This document shows, one piece after another, positions 42,075-52,374 of a stretch of 64,000 nucleotides of DNA (the stretch's first letter is position 1; each line of letters opens with the position of its first letter). Where the stretch lies: positions 6,262,001 through 6,326,000 of the forward strand of contig NZ_CP120210.1 of the NCBI RefSeq assembly GCF_029369745.1. Direction: 5' to 3'. Below the pieces are notes generated by a model that made no database searches, was not told the origin of the DNA, and was given only the letters and a program-made list of their open reading frames with translations. Position numbers and translations under genes: made by a program. The DNA comes from Amycolatopsis sp. QT-25 (lineage in GTDB: Bacteria; Actinomycetota; Actinomycetes; Mycobacteriales; Pseudonocardiaceae).

Positions 42075-43210
42075 CCCAGCGAGACCCGGCGGTTCTCGCG
42101 TGACGACTCGAGGCCGGCTTCCGCGAGCCGGATGCCGCGTACGCCGGCCATGAAGTCGTAGGGATGCGGCGTGTCCGCCACCACGTGGCGGACGAACTGC
42201 TCCCACTGGGCGCGGAAACCGTTGCCGAAGTCCTCGTTGTCCGGCACTTCCTGCCACTGCGAACGGTACGAGCGCGTCTCGGCGAGGTCCGGGTTCCACA
42301 CCGGCTTCGGGGTGGCCTCCCTCGGCTGGATGACGCATTTGTGCAGGCCCGCGACCGCGCTGCCCTTCGTGCCGTCGACCTGGAACTCGACCAGTTCGTC
42401 ACGGTGGACCCGCACGCACCAGGACGAGTTGAGCTGGGCGACGACCCCGCCTTCGAGCTCGAAGATCGCGTACGCGGAGTCGTCGGCCGTCGCGGCGTAC
42501 CGCTCGCCCTTCTCGTCGACGCGCTCCGGGATGTGTGTGACGGCCTTCGCGGTGACGGCGCCGACGGCGCCGAAGAGGTTCTCCAGCACGTAGTTCCAGT
42601 GGCAGAACATGTCGACGACGATGCCGCCACCGTCTTCGGCGCGGTAATTCCAGCTGGGACGCTGCGCCGCCTGCCAGTCGCCTTCGAAGACCCAGTACCC
42701 GAACTCGCCGCGCACGGAGAGGATCCGGCCGAAGAAACCGCTGTCGATCAGGCGTTTCAGCTTGAGCAGGCCGGGCAGGTACAGCTTGTCGTGGACGACG
42801 CCGTTCTTGACCCCGGCCGCCTCGGCGTGCCGTGCCAGCGCGAGCGCCCCTTCGACCGACTCGGCCACCGGCTTCTCGGTGTAGATGTGCTTGCCCGCGT
42901 CGATGGCGCGGATGATCGACTTCTCGCGGACGGCGGTCAGCTGCGCGTCGAAGTAGAGCGGCAGGTCGTCGTCGCCGAGCGCGGCGTCGAGATCGGTGGT
43001 CCACCGGGTGAGCCCGTGCCGGGTGGCGATCTCTTCCAGCTTGTCCGCGTTGCGCCCCACCAAAACCGGCTCCAGCTGGACCCGCGACCCGTCGGCCAGC
43101 TCGACCCCGCCGGCCTCCCTGATCGCCAGGACCGAGCGCACCAGGTGCTGCCGATAGCCCATCCGCCCGGTGACGCCGTTCATTACGACGCCGAGTTTCC
43201 GCGTGGTCAT
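42071..43210 (-). CDS. Gfo/Idh/MocA-family oxidoreductase
   Basis: 379 aa from an ATG with AAAGGAGAACGG upstream. N-terminal Rossmann fold (LGVVMNGVTGRMGYRQH), the EKP motif in HIYTEKPVAES, and the C-terminal alpha/beta domain with catalytic His candidates (DMFCHWNYV). These enzymes oxidise or isomerise sugars and cyclitols with NAD(P). Two GAAAGCGCTTTC operators lie directly upstream, implying LacI/CcpA-type catabolite control. No sugar kinase or transporter is adjacent, so the substrate is unknown. Confidence 0.88.
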   Translation of the reverse strand: MTTRKLGVVMNGVTGRMGYRQHLVRSVLAIREAGGVELADGSRVQLEPVLVGRNADKLEEIATRHGLTRWTTDLDAALGDDDLPLYFDAQLTAVREKSIIRAIDAGKHIYTEKPVAESVEGALALARHAEAAGVKNGVVHDKLYLPGLLKLKRLIDSGFFGRILSVRGEFGYWVFEGDWQAAQRPSWNYRAEDGGGIVVDMFCHWNYVLENLFGAVGAVTAKAVTHIPERVDEKGERYAATADDSAYAIFELEGGVVAQLNSSWCVRVHRDELVEFQVDGTKGSAVAGLHKCVIQPREATPKPVWNPDLAETRSYRSQWQEVPDNEDFGNGFRAQWEQFVRHVVADTPHPYDFMAGVRGIRLAEAGLESSRENRRVSLG

Positions 43211-43222
43211 CCGTTCTCCTTT

Positions 43223-43259
43223 GAAAGCGCTTTCCTGAGCACATCCTGAAAGCGCTTTC
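43223..43259 (-). promoter_or_regulatory. twin LacI-type operators (GAAAGCGCTTTC)
   Basis: Two perfect 12-bp palindromes GAAAGCGCTTTC at 43223-43234 and 43248-43259 (centres 25 bp apart) lie 13-49 bp before the dehydrogenase start. This is the core bound by many LacI/GalR-family regulators. Two sites about two helical turns apart suggest cooperative repression. No LacI gene is in the window. Confidence 0.75.
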
Positions 43260-43298
43260 TCGTACTGTCAAGACCGATGCGAGGAAAGTCCCTCCGGC

Positions 43299-43670
43299 TC
43301 AGGACGCCGGGTCGTACGCGCGGACGGCGTCGAGATACTCGGTGATGGCGTCCCGGTTGCGCAGCAGGCATTCCGCACGCCGGGTCATCCGGTCGCGTTC
43401 GGCCTCCAGGGTCCGGAGCATCTCCGTGGTCGCGTCCGGGAAGTAGATCTGCCGGGGTTTGTCCAGGCACGGCAGGATCTGCTTGATGATCCGGGTCGGC
43501 AGGCCGGCGTCGAGCAGACCACGGACCTGGACGACCCGGTCGACCGACGACTCGTCGTAGTCGCGGTAGCCGTTGGCCTGCCGCTCCGAGACGATGAGAC
43601 CCTGCTCTTCGTAGTACCGCAGCAGGCGACGCGACGTCCCCGTCCGCTCCGCGAGCTCCCCGATCCGCAT
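43299..43670 (-). CDS. MerR-family regulator
   Basis: 123 aa from the ATG at 43670 (MRIGELAERTGTSRRLLRYY). The winged helix, the coiled coil (about 75-110) and a single LPCLDKP cysteine mirror the regulator at 18995-19396. It diverges from a drug-type MFS gene and probably controls it through the dyad in the 64-bp gap. Confidence 0.87.
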   Translation of the reverse strand: MRIGELAERTGTSRRLLRYYEEQGLIVSERQANGYRDYDESSVDRVVQVRGLLDAGLPTRIIKQILPCLDKPRQIYFPDATTEMLRTLEAERDRMTRRAECLLRNRDAITEYLDAVRAYDPAS

Positions 43671-43694
43671 GTGCGCCACCTCACCCCGGCCGAC

Positions 43695-43728
43695 TTGACC
43701 TTCACACCTATGTGATGGTTCGAGCATA
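43695..43728 (+). promoter_or_regulatory. MerR-type operator/promoter of the second MFS gene
   Basis: TTGACC (43695-43700), then the dyad TCACA-CCTA-TGTGA (43702-43715), then AGCATA (43723-43728), seven bases before the start codon. Spacing is identical to the pair at 18936-18969. Transcription would begin at or near the start codon, fitting a leaderless mRNA. Confidence 0.6.
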
Positions 43729-43734
43729 CGGATC

Positions 43735-44961
43735 ATGACTCCGAAACTCCCCCTCGGCGCCTTGCTCGCGCTGACCACGGCGGCGTTCGTCACCGTCCTC
43801 ACCGAAGCCCTGCCCGCGGGTGTGCTGCCCGCGATGAGCACCGGCCTGGGCGTCGGCGAAGCGGCGACAGGACAGCTGGTGACGGTGTACGCGATCGGCA
43901 CCGCGCTCACCGCCATCCCGCTGTCCGCCGCGACGGCAGGCTGGCGCCGCAAACGCTTGCTCCTGGCCGGCGTGGCCGGTTTCGCCGTCGCCAACACGGT
44001 CACGGCCCTGTCCACGAACTACCCCCTGACCCTCGGCGCGCGCTTCGTCGCCGGGATCGCGGCGGGCGTGGTCTGGGCGCTGCTGACCGGTTACGCCCGG
44101 CGGCTGGCGCCGGAACCGGTGCGGGGCAAGGCGATCGCCATCGTCATGACCGGCATCCCGCTCGCCCTCTCCCTCGGTATTCCCGCCGGCACCTTCCTGG
44201 GCGGCCTCTTCGGCTGGCAGGTGACGTTCTCGCTCATGTCGGCGCTCGCGCTCGCCCTGCTCGCCTGGATCACGCTGGCGGTCCCCGATTTCCCCGGTCA
44301 GGGCAAGGGCGGCAGACTCCCGGTGCGCAGGACGCTCGCCGTGCCGGGCGTGGCCGCGGTCCTGTTCGTGACGCTGACGTTCGTACTGGCGCACAACATC
44401 CTCTACACCTACATCGCCACCTTCCTCGAGCACGTGTCGATGGGCGGCTCGGTGGACCGGATCCTGCTGGTGTTCGGGCTGGCGTCGATGGTCAGCATCT
44501 GGTTCGTCGGCCTCCGGATCGACCGGCGGCTGCGCCCGCTGACCGTCGCGGGCACACTTCTCGTGGCCCTCGGAGCGACGATTGCGGCTTCGCTGGGCGC
44601 GAACCCGGCGCTGGTCTACGTCGCCGTGACGCTGTGGGGGCTCGGCTGGGGCGGGATCCCGACGCTGCTGCAGACCGCGGCCGCGCAAGCGGGCGACAAG
44701 GGCGGCGCGGCGGACATCGCGCAGGCCATGCTCGTCACCCTGTGGAACGCGGCGATGGCGGGCGGCGGCGTCGCCGGCGGTGCCCTCCTCGACGGCTTCG
44801 GCGCCGGTTCGCTCCCGTGGAGTGTCCTGGTGCTGCTCGTGCCGACGCTGGCCGTGGTGCTGGTGGCGCGACGGCACGGGTTCACAACGGCAGTTCCGGA
44901 TGACTCCGGAGCGCCTCGAGAACCAGGTCGACAGCGGCGCGCGGCGCGGACCCGCGCCTGA
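43735..44961 (+). CDS. MFS efflux transporter, DHA1 type
   Basis: 408 aa with about 12 membrane segments (LPLGALLALTTAAFVTVLTEALPAGVLPAMS as helix 1 region; GYARRLAPEPVRGKAIAIVMTGIPLA). It is a paralogue of the transporter at 17731-18930. It lacks a Shine-Dalgarno site. The paralogue ends at about the ARRHGF position; this one runs a further 30 hydrophilic residues (VPDDSGAPREPGRQRRAARTRA), so the two genes' ends overlap: the last 80 bp lie over the end of the LysR gene. Probable proton-driven exporter. Confidence 0.87.
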   Translation: MTPKLPLGALLALTTAAFVTVLTEALPAGVLPAMSTGLGVGEAATGQLVTVYAIGTALTAIPLSAATAGWRRKRLLLAGVAGFAVANTVTALSTNYPLTLGARFVAGIAAGVVWALLTGYARRLAPEPVRGKAIAIVMTGIPLALSLGIPAGTFLGGLFGWQVTFSLMSALALALLAWITLAVPDFPGQGKGGRLPVRRTLAVPGVAAVLFVTLTFVLAHNILYTYIATFLEHVSMGGSVDRILLVFGLASMVSIWFVGLRIDRRLRPLTVAGTLLVALGATIAASLGANPALVYVAVTLWGLGWGGIPTLLQTAAAQAGDKGGAADIAQAMLVTLWNAAMAGGGVAGGALLDGFGAGSLPWSVLVLLVPTLAVVLVARRHGFTTAVPDDSGAPREPGRQRRAARTRA

Positions 44962-45787
44962 TCGCCGCGGTGATGGCGCGGTCGACCGGCGTCGCGAGCT
45001 CACGGGTGGCGACGCGGTAGCGCCTGTCGACGGCGAGGCCGGGCAGCAGGGTGATCGAAAGCCCGGCCTCGACGTGCTGCAGGGTCATCATGTAGTTGCT
45101 GAACCGGGCGATCACGCGCGGCTCGAAACCGGCTTCGCGGCAGAGCCGGGTGGCGAGATTCGCCATGTACGACCGGGGAATGTCGAACGCCCAGGGTTCG
45201 CTCGCGTAGGCGGCGAGGTCGGCAGGGCCGCGGCCCGCGGCCGGATGCCCCGGCGGGACGACGAGCACGATCGGGTCGGTCGCGAGCGGTACGAGCTCGA
45301 CGTCGGGCCCCAGCGGCTGCTCGACGAAGTCCGTGGTGGTGATGATGACGTCGGCGTCACCGACGCGGAGCGCGGGCATGCTCACGTGCGGTTCGAGTTC
45401 GAGCAGTTCGATCTGCAAGCGGGGATGCGACCGTGCCAGCCGGTTCACCGCGGGGACGGCGATGGTGTGGATCGAACTCTGGAAGGCGCCGAGGCGGACG
45501 AGCCCCGCCGGCCCCTCACCGAGGCCGCGCAACTCGGCCTCGACGGTGTCCATGTGGTCGAGGATCTCCCTCGCGCGGCGAGCCAGCATCCGCCCGGCCG
45601 GGGTCAGCCGGACGCGGCGGCCGGTGCGTTCCAGCAGCCGGGTACGCGTTTCGGCTTCGAGGACCGCGAGTTGCTGGGACACGCTCGACGCGCTCAGGTT
45701 GGCCGCCTTCGCGACCGCGCGGACGGTGCCGAGCGTGTCCAGCCTGCTCAGCAGGCTGAGCCTCCAGGGGTTGAGCATGGCCGCCAT
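44882..45787 (-). CDS. LysR-family regulator, probable dgdA regulator
   Basis: 301 aa from the ATG at 45787; an ATG at 45778 is equally usable. Helix-turn-helix (VRAVAKAANLSASSVSQQLAVLEAETRTRLLERTGRRVRLT) and a periplasmic-binding-like effector domain. It diverges from dgdA with 78 bp between them, as dgdR does in Burkholderia, so it probably responds to 2,2-dialkylglycines. Its 3' end overlaps the convergent MFS gene by 80 bp. Confidence 0.83.
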   Translation of the reverse strand: MAAMLNPWRLSLLSRLDTLGTVRAVAKAANLSASSVSQQLAVLEAETRTRLLERTGRRVRLTPAGRMLARRAREILDHMDTVEAELRGLGEGPAGLVRLGAFQSSIHTIAVPAVNRLARSHPRLQIELLELEPHVSMPALRVGDADVIITTTDFVEQPLGPDVELVPLATDPIVLVVPPGHPAAGRGPADLAAYASEPWAFDIPRSYMANLATRLCREAGFEPRVIARFSNYMMTLQHVEAGLSITLLPGLAVDRRYRVATRELATPVDRAITAAIRRGSAPRAAVDLVLEALRSHPELPL

Positions 45788-45865
45788 TGTTGTCCGGATG
45801 AACCGAACAGCACAGCCGGAATCGTGAGATGGACGTGTCGCTCGGATCGGCTCTACCGTCGAGGC

Positions 45866-47206
45866 ATGGCTGCTCCGATCACCGACCCGTCCTCCGCCGA
45901 CCGCTTCTGGGCCGACGCCGACCGGCACCTCGTCCGCTACGCCGGAGCCGGTGACTTCACCCGCGAGATCATCGGCCACGCCGCCGGGAGCTACCTGTTC
46001 ACCGACTCCGGGCGACGGATCCTCGACTTCACCTCCGGGCAGATGAGCGCGATCCTCGGCCATTCGCATCCCGAGATCGTCGAGACCGTGCGGCGGCAGA
46101 TCGGCTCACTCGACCACCTGTTCAGCGGGATGCTGAGCCGCCCCGTCGTCGACCTCGCGCGGCGGCTGGCCGAGACCTTGCCGTCACCGCTGGAAAAGGC
46201 GTTGCTGCTGACCACCGGGGCGGAGTCGAACGAGGCCGCGATCCGGATGGCGAAACTGGTGACGGGCAACCACGAGATCGTGTCCTTCGCCAAATCGTGG
46301 CACGGAATGACGCAGGCGGCGGCGAGCGCGACCTACAGCGCGGGCCGCAAGGGCTACGGCCCGTCCGCGCCGGGCAACTTCGCCCTTCCCGCGCCGAACG
46401 CCTATCGGCCGGACTTCCGCACCCCGGAAGGGGAGCTGGACTGGAAGCGGCAGCTGGACTTCGGGTTCGAGATGATCGACGCCCAGTCCGTCGGCAGCCT
46501 CGCGGCGTGCCTCGTCGAGCCGATCCTGAGCTCGGGCGGGATCATCGAGCCGCCGGTGGGCTATTTCGCCGCCCTGCGCGAGAAGTGCCGCGAACGCGGG
46601 ATGCTGCTGATCCTCGACGAGGCACAGACCGGCCTGTGCCGCACGGGGAACTGGTACGCCTTCGAACGCGACGGCGTCGTCCCCGACATCCTCACGCTGT
46701 CCAAGACGCTCGGCGCCGGACTCCCGCTGGCGGCGGTGATCACGAACGCGGAAATCGAGCAGGAAGCGCATGACCGCGGCTACCTGTTCTTCACCACCCA
46801 CGTCGCGGACCCACTGGTGGCCGCCGTCGGGAACACCGTGCTCGACGTCCTCACCCGCGACCGGCTCGACGAACGCGCCACCGAACTGGGCGCCTTCCTC
46901 CGCCGCGGCCTCGACGATCTCGCCATCCGCCACCCCGTCGTCGGCGACATCCGCGGACGAGGCCTGCTGGTCGGCGTGGAACTCGTCGCGGACCGTGCCA
47001 CCAGGCAAAGCTCCGGCGAACTGAGCGCCCTGGTCACCCGGCGTTGCCTCGAACTGGGGCTGCACATGAACATCGTGCAGCTGCCGGGAATGGGCGGGGT
47101 CTTCCGGATCGCTCCCCCGTTGACCGCGACGGAGGACGAACTGGCGGAAGGACTGGGAATCCTGGACAAGGCGATCGGGGACGCGTCCGCACCGACCGGG
47201 TCGTGA
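45866..47206 (+). CDS. dgdA: 2,2-dialkylglycine decarboxylase (class III PLP aminotransferase)
   Basis: 446 aa from the ATG at 45866. Many DgdA-specific stretches are seen: FTSGQMSAILGHSHPEIV, LDHLFSGMLSRPVVDLA, GAESNEAAIRMAKLVTG, EPILSSGGIIEPPVGY, and the C-terminal MNIVQLPGMGGVFRIAPPLT. The PLP lysine is K280 (LSKTLGAGLP). The enzyme decarboxylates and transaminates 2,2-dialkylglycines such as 2-aminoisobutyrate to ketones plus alanine from pyruvate. The stop codon lies within the left arm of the inverted-repeat element at 47198-47467. Confidence 0.93.
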   Translation: MAAPITDPSSADRFWADADRHLVRYAGAGDFTREIIGHAAGSYLFTDSGRRILDFTSGQMSAILGHSHPEIVETVRRQIGSLDHLFSGMLSRPVVDLARRLAETLPSPLEKALLLTTGAESNEAAIRMAKLVTGNHEIVSFAKSWHGMTQAAASATYSAGRKGYGPSAPGNFALPAPNAYRPDFRTPEGELDWKRQLDFGFEMIDAQSVGSLAACLVEPILSSGGIIEPPVGYFAALREKCRERGMLLILDEAQTGLCRTGNWYAFERDGVVPDILTLSKTLGAGLPLAAVITNAEIEQEAHDRGYLFFTTHVADPLVAAVGNTVLDVLTRDRLDERATELGAFLRRGLDDLAIRHPVVGDIRGRGLLVGVELVADRATRQSSGELSALVTRRCLELGLHMNIVQLPGMGGVFRIAPPLTATEDELAEGLGILDKAIGDASAPTGS

Positions 47207-47467
47207 GTGGCGTTTCGGATTCTCTTGAGGGGTAGGGCGAACAGGGCACTATGCGCACTGCGTTGATTGGAAGGGAAGGAGCCTCCGCTACCTTCACATG
47301 TGCTCCCTGGCGCAGTGGGACGGCTGTGACACCAGCGCCGGGTCTTGAAGTCCGTGAAGGCCTCCTTGAGGGACCCTGGTTCCCTCAAGGAGGCCTTCAC
47401 GGACTTGCCACCCACACGAAACCTTTGCCTTACCCCTCAAGAGAACGCTCTTTGCCACTCACGACCC
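47198..47467. repeat. 270-bp inverted-repeat element (MITE-like) with central hairpin
   Basis: Outer arms of 41 bp (47198-47238 and 47427-47467) match as GGGTCGTGAGTGGC (14 of 14), nine unmatched bases, TCTCTTGAGGGGTA (14 of 14), one mismatch, then GGC. At the centre is a perfect 25-bp stem (47349-47373 with 47381-47405, loop CCCTGGT) of the AAGGCCTCCTT family. The TGA stops of both flanking convergent genes fall inside the outer arms (47204-47206 and 47459-47461). Confidence 0.85.
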
Positions 47468-48262
47468 GCTGAACTCGCGAAGCAACCGGGCCACCTCGAT
47501 CGGCTGCTCCAAGAACGGCGAGTGCCCGGCGTCCTCCACGACCTCCACACGAGCCCCGACCGCGGAATACCGGGCGGAAGTCTTTTCACAGTCGTAAAAA
47601 CGGTCCCGGCGGCCGAGGATCACCAAGCACGGCGACGCCAAAGCCGCCACCTGCGCGTCGAGAGGCCGAGCCGCCAGCAAACGCGCCCGTTCCACGAGTA
47701 CCACCCGGGCCATCGCCGGCGCGGTGACGGCGTGATCGGTCAAATCCTGCAAAGGATCGTCGAACCAGCGCACCCGCCGGAACCGGGAAGCGAATCGGAT
47801 CCACCGCCGATGGGCGACAAGCCGCACGAGAGCACCGATCATCGGCAGCACTACCGAACTGCCCGGCGAAAAGGACGCGTAGCTGTAGTCCGGCGCCTGT
47901 CCGATCAGCACCAAGGAGCCTGCCCGCGGGGAGATCGCGGCCAGCGCCAAGGCGACATCCGCACCGAAGGAATGCCCGGCGACCAGGACGTCCTCGACGC
48001 CCAGCGCGTCGAGGACCGCGGCCACCATGCGTGCCTGCGAAGCCGCGTCGAGCCCGGACGAGCCACCGGTGCAACCGTGCCCCAGCAGATCCACCCGGAT
48101 CACGTGATGCTCTTCCGACAGCTCGCGGGTGAGCCCGTCGAACCAGTGCACCGACCCGCAATACCCGTGCAGCAACAGGATCGGCGGCCCGGCACCGTCC
48201 TCACGGACATGGACGGCGACACCGTTCACGTCGAGGAGGTCGCCGATGGGGTCACGAGGCAC
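47459..48262 (-). CDS. alpha/beta hydrolase
   Basis: 267 aa from the GTG at 48262. Nucleophile elbow GHSFGAD, oxyanion region LLLHGYCGS, acid in RRDRFYD, and catalytic His in EDAGHSPF. Substrate unknown; the fold covers esterases, lactonases and haloalkane hydrolases. Its last three codons lie in the right arm of the inverted-repeat element. It is followed upstream on the same strand by the BASS transporter 13 bp away. Confidence 0.85.
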   Translation of the reverse strand: MPRDPIGDLLDVNGVAVHVREDGAGPPILLLHGYCGSVHWFDGLTRELSEEHHVIRVDLLGHGCTGGSSGLDAASQARMVAAVLDALGVEDVLVAGHSFGADVALALAAISPRAGSLVLIGQAPDYSYASFSPGSSVVLPMIGALVRLVAHRRWIRFASRFRRVRWFDDPLQDLTDHAVTAPAMARVVLVERARLLAARPLDAQVAALASPCLVILGRRDRFYDCEKTSARYSAVGARVEVVEDAGHSPFLEQPIEVARLLREFSGS

Positions 48263-48275
48263 GCCCCAAGGTAAC

Positions 48276-49142
48276 TCAGACCGGCGCGCTCACCTTGCCG
48301 CGGGACAACAGGAAGGCCGCGATCCCGGCGGGAAGGAACATGAGCACGCCGTAGATCCCGGCAGGCACGGCCATCGCCTTGTCACCGAGCACGGAGATCG
48401 CGACGGCGATGGCGAGCGTGGCGTTGTGGACACCGATCTCCATGGCGGACGCGATCGACTGCTCGCGGTCCACCCGGAACAGCCGCGGCACGTAGTACCC
48501 GATCGCGAGGCTCAGCACCGAAAGTGCCAGCGCCACCGGCCCGAGCGTCCAGACGTTGTCGGCCAGCGTCCGGAATTCCTGCGCGATCGCCGCCGCGATC
48601 ACCAGGACGAGCACCACGGCGGAGCCGAGCTTGACCGGTTTGCGCATCCGCTCGGCCCAGTCGGTGAACCGGTGCCGCACCGCCATCCCGATCACGACCG
48701 GGATCAGCACGATCGCGAACACCTGCACGAACTTGGCGGGCTGGAGCCCGACAGAGGCACCGCCGTCGAGGAATTCGGCCATCGACAGGCCGACGACCAG
48801 CGGCAGGGTGAACACGGCCAGCACGGAATTGATCGCCGTGAGCGTGACGTTGAGGGCGACGTCGCCACCGGCGAGGTGACTGAACAGGTTCGCCGACGTC
48901 CCGCCGGGTGACGCGACGAGCAGCATCATGCCGACCGCCAGCACACCGCCGAGCCCGAACAGCACGATGAGGCCGACGCAGATCACCGGCAGTACGATCA
49001 TCTGGCACACCAGCGCGATCACGGCGGCTTTCGGGTACTTCAGCACGCGCGTGAAGTCGCCGACGGTCAGGGTCAGCCCCAGCCCGAACATGACCAGCGC
49101 GAGCGCTATCGGCAGGAGAAGGGAAAACATCGCCGAACCCAT
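48276..49142 (-). CDS. bile acid:Na+ symporter (BASS) family transporter
   Basis: 288 aa. The ATG at 49142 has GGAGG upstream. Nine to ten hydrophobic segments, with the BASS-typical VASPGGTSANLFSHLAGGDVALNVTLTAINSVLAV and the MEIGVHNATLAIAVA crossover region. Family members import bile acids, pantoate or keto acids with sodium. The nearby hydrolase suggests uptake of an organic acid that is then hydrolysed; that is inference. Confidence 0.86.
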   Translation of the reverse strand: MGSAMFSLLLPIALALVMFGLGLTLTVGDFTRVLKYPKAAVIALVCQMIVLPVICVGLIVLFGLGGVLAVGMMLLVASPGGTSANLFSHLAGGDVALNVTLTAINSVLAVFTLPLVVGLSMAEFLDGGASVGLQPAKFVQVFAIVLIPVVIGMAVRHRFTDWAERMRKPVKLGSAVVLVLVIAAAIAQEFRTLADNVWTLGPVALALSVLSLAIGYYVPRLFRVDREQSIASAMEIGVHNATLAIAVAISVLGDKAMAVPAGIYGVLMFLPAGIAAFLLSRGKVSAPV

Positions 49143-49334
49143 CGAGGGGGCCTCCGTCCGATATGCCCTTTTCAGCCCGGCAATCGTGTCAAGCGGCGTG
49201 AACCGGGTCAAGGCACCGAAACCCGGCCGTGATCCGCGCAGCTTGCCGAGAGCAGTGCTCTCCATAGGCGTCGTAAGGAGTCGGTAAGCAGGCGAACCGG
49301 GCGTTCCGGGCGGTTCGCGCGCTTGAATGTCCCC

Positions 49335-49889
49335 ATGAAACGCAAGCGGGTGCTCGCCGTACTGGCGGTCGGACTGGTGGTGGCGGCCGCCGCGGGCCTC
49401 TACTGGTTTCAGCCGTGGAAGCTCTGGGTGAACGACACGGTCCAGGAGGCTCTGCCCGGCGCGGCCCAGTCGTCGGCCCAGGTGTCCGATCAGTCGGCGA
49501 AGAGTTCCGGAAGTGCCACGTCCGCCCCGAAAGAGCCCACGGTCGTGGCCACCGGCGCACTGATCAGCCACGAGCACACGACCAGCGGCGACGTCCGGAT
49601 CCTGCGCGCGGCCGACGGATCCCTGGTGTTGCGCCTGGAAAACCTCGACACGAGCAACGGACCGGACCTGCGGGTCTGGCTCACCGACGCGCCGGTCGTC
49701 CCCGGCAAGGACGGCTGGTTCGTGTTCGACGACGGCGCGTACGTGAGTGCCGGGAAGCTCAAGGGCAACAAGGGAAGCCAGAACTACACACTGCCCGCCG
49801 GCACCGATCTCGCACGCTACTCCAGTGTGACCATCTGGTGCGAACGGTTCAGCGTTTCCTTCGGCGCCGCCGCGCTGACCAAGGCTTGA
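49335..49889 (+). CDS. membrane-anchored DM13-domain protein
   Basis: 184 aa. The ATG at 49335 (MKRKRVLAVLAVGL) begins a single N-terminal membrane anchor (about 5-25). A low-complexity Ser/Ala/Gln linker (about 40-70) leads to a DM13 domain (about 75-180: HEHTTSGDVRILRAADGSLVLRLENLDTSNGPDLRVWL, ending VTIWCERFSVSFGAAALT). DM13 domains are linked to extracytoplasmic redox or electron-transfer proteins. The conserved cysteine (IWCERFS) is present. Confidence 0.8.
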   Translation: MKRKRVLAVLAVGLVVAAAAGLYWFQPWKLWVNDTVQEALPGAAQSSAQVSDQSAKSSGSATSAPKEPTVVATGALISHEHTTSGDVRILRAADGSLVLRLENLDTSNGPDLRVWLTDAPVVPGKDGWFVFDDGAYVSAGKLKGNKGSQNYTLPAGTDLARYSSVTIWCERFSVSFGAAALTKA

Positions 49890-50031
49890 CAGCCAGGCGG
49901 AGCCTGTCCGTCGAGGATGGCGGCGGGGCGGGGTCCGGGCTGGACCCGGCGCTCCTCCGCAGAGGAGTCCACGCCGCGACCCCCATGACTTCCGGGTTCT
50001 TCACCTGTCGACGCGGCGTTACGATCCGCAC

Positions 50032-50463
50032 ATGAGGATCGCCTTCGCCGCCGACGACAGCAACGCCACCACGGACGCCGTCCAGGCGTATCTCGCCGAG
50101 GCGGGTCACGAGGTGCTCCGCCCGGCGACGTCGGAGGTCTGGCCGGAACTCGGCGCGGCGGTGGGCAGGGCGGTCGTGGCGGGCGAGGCCGAGTTCGGCG
50201 TGGTGCTGTGCTGGACCGGGACGGGTACGGCCATCGCGGCCAACAAGGTCCCCGGGGTCCGCGCGGCACTGGCCTGGGACACCTGGATCGCCGCGGGCGC
50301 GCGCAAATGGAACGACGCCAACGTGCTGGCGATGAGCCTCAAGCGGCTGGCACCCGACGTGGCCGTCGAGATCACCGAGGTGTTCCTTTCCGGCGTCCTG
50401 CCCGACCCCGACGAATCCGCGAATATCGCCAGGCTCGGCGAAATGGACGAATTCCGTCGCTGA
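50032..50463 (+). CDS. RpiB/LacAB-family sugar-phosphate isomerase
   Basis: 143 aa. N-terminal MRIAFAADDSNA matches the family, and GVVLCWTGTGTAIAANKVPGVRAALAWD keeps the catalytic region; the usual cysteine is at LCWTGTG. RpiB enzymes interconvert ribose-5-phosphate and ribulose-5-phosphate, and relatives act on allose or galactose phosphates. Several canonical RpiB residues are altered (WPELGAAVGRAV), so the substrate may differ. The gene stands alone. Confidence 0.8.
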   Translation: MRIAFAADDSNATTDAVQAYLAEAGHEVLRPATSEVWPELGAAVGRAVVAGEAEFGVVLCWTGTGTAIAANKVPGVRAALAWDTWIAAGARKWNDANVLAMSLKRLAPDVAVEITEVFLSGVLPDPDESANIARLGEMDEFRR

Positions 50464-50554
50464 CCGGCACCGGACCAGTGAACGGTTAACGCTGTCGAAC
50501 GTATTAGGCCGTTCGCAGGAAAATCACCACGCTACGTAGCGACCCTTCCCATAT

Positions 50555-50566
50555 TGGTCCAGACCA
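50555..50566. promoter_or_regulatory. DasR-type dre site (TGGTCCAGACCA)
   Basis: TGGTCCAGACCA matches the actinomycete chitinase operator bound by the N-acetylglucosamine-sensing repressor DasR. It lies about 160 bp before the first chitinase start. A second site is before the third chitinase (55815-55829). Confidence 0.7.
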
Positions 50567-50725
50567 CGTACCGTCTCCCGCAACAAAGCGTTCCCCCGTG
50601 GAGGTGGTCGATGAAGACGCATCCCCGCCTGCCCGGCTCCGGCCGCGGCAACGCGATGTCGCCGATTTCCCTTTGACGAAATCATCTCCAAGATCATTTC
50701 CCTGCATCGGGTTGTAAGGAGTGAA

Positions 50726-52363
<1,638 letters not shown>

Positions 52364-52374
52364 GAGGTTCGACA

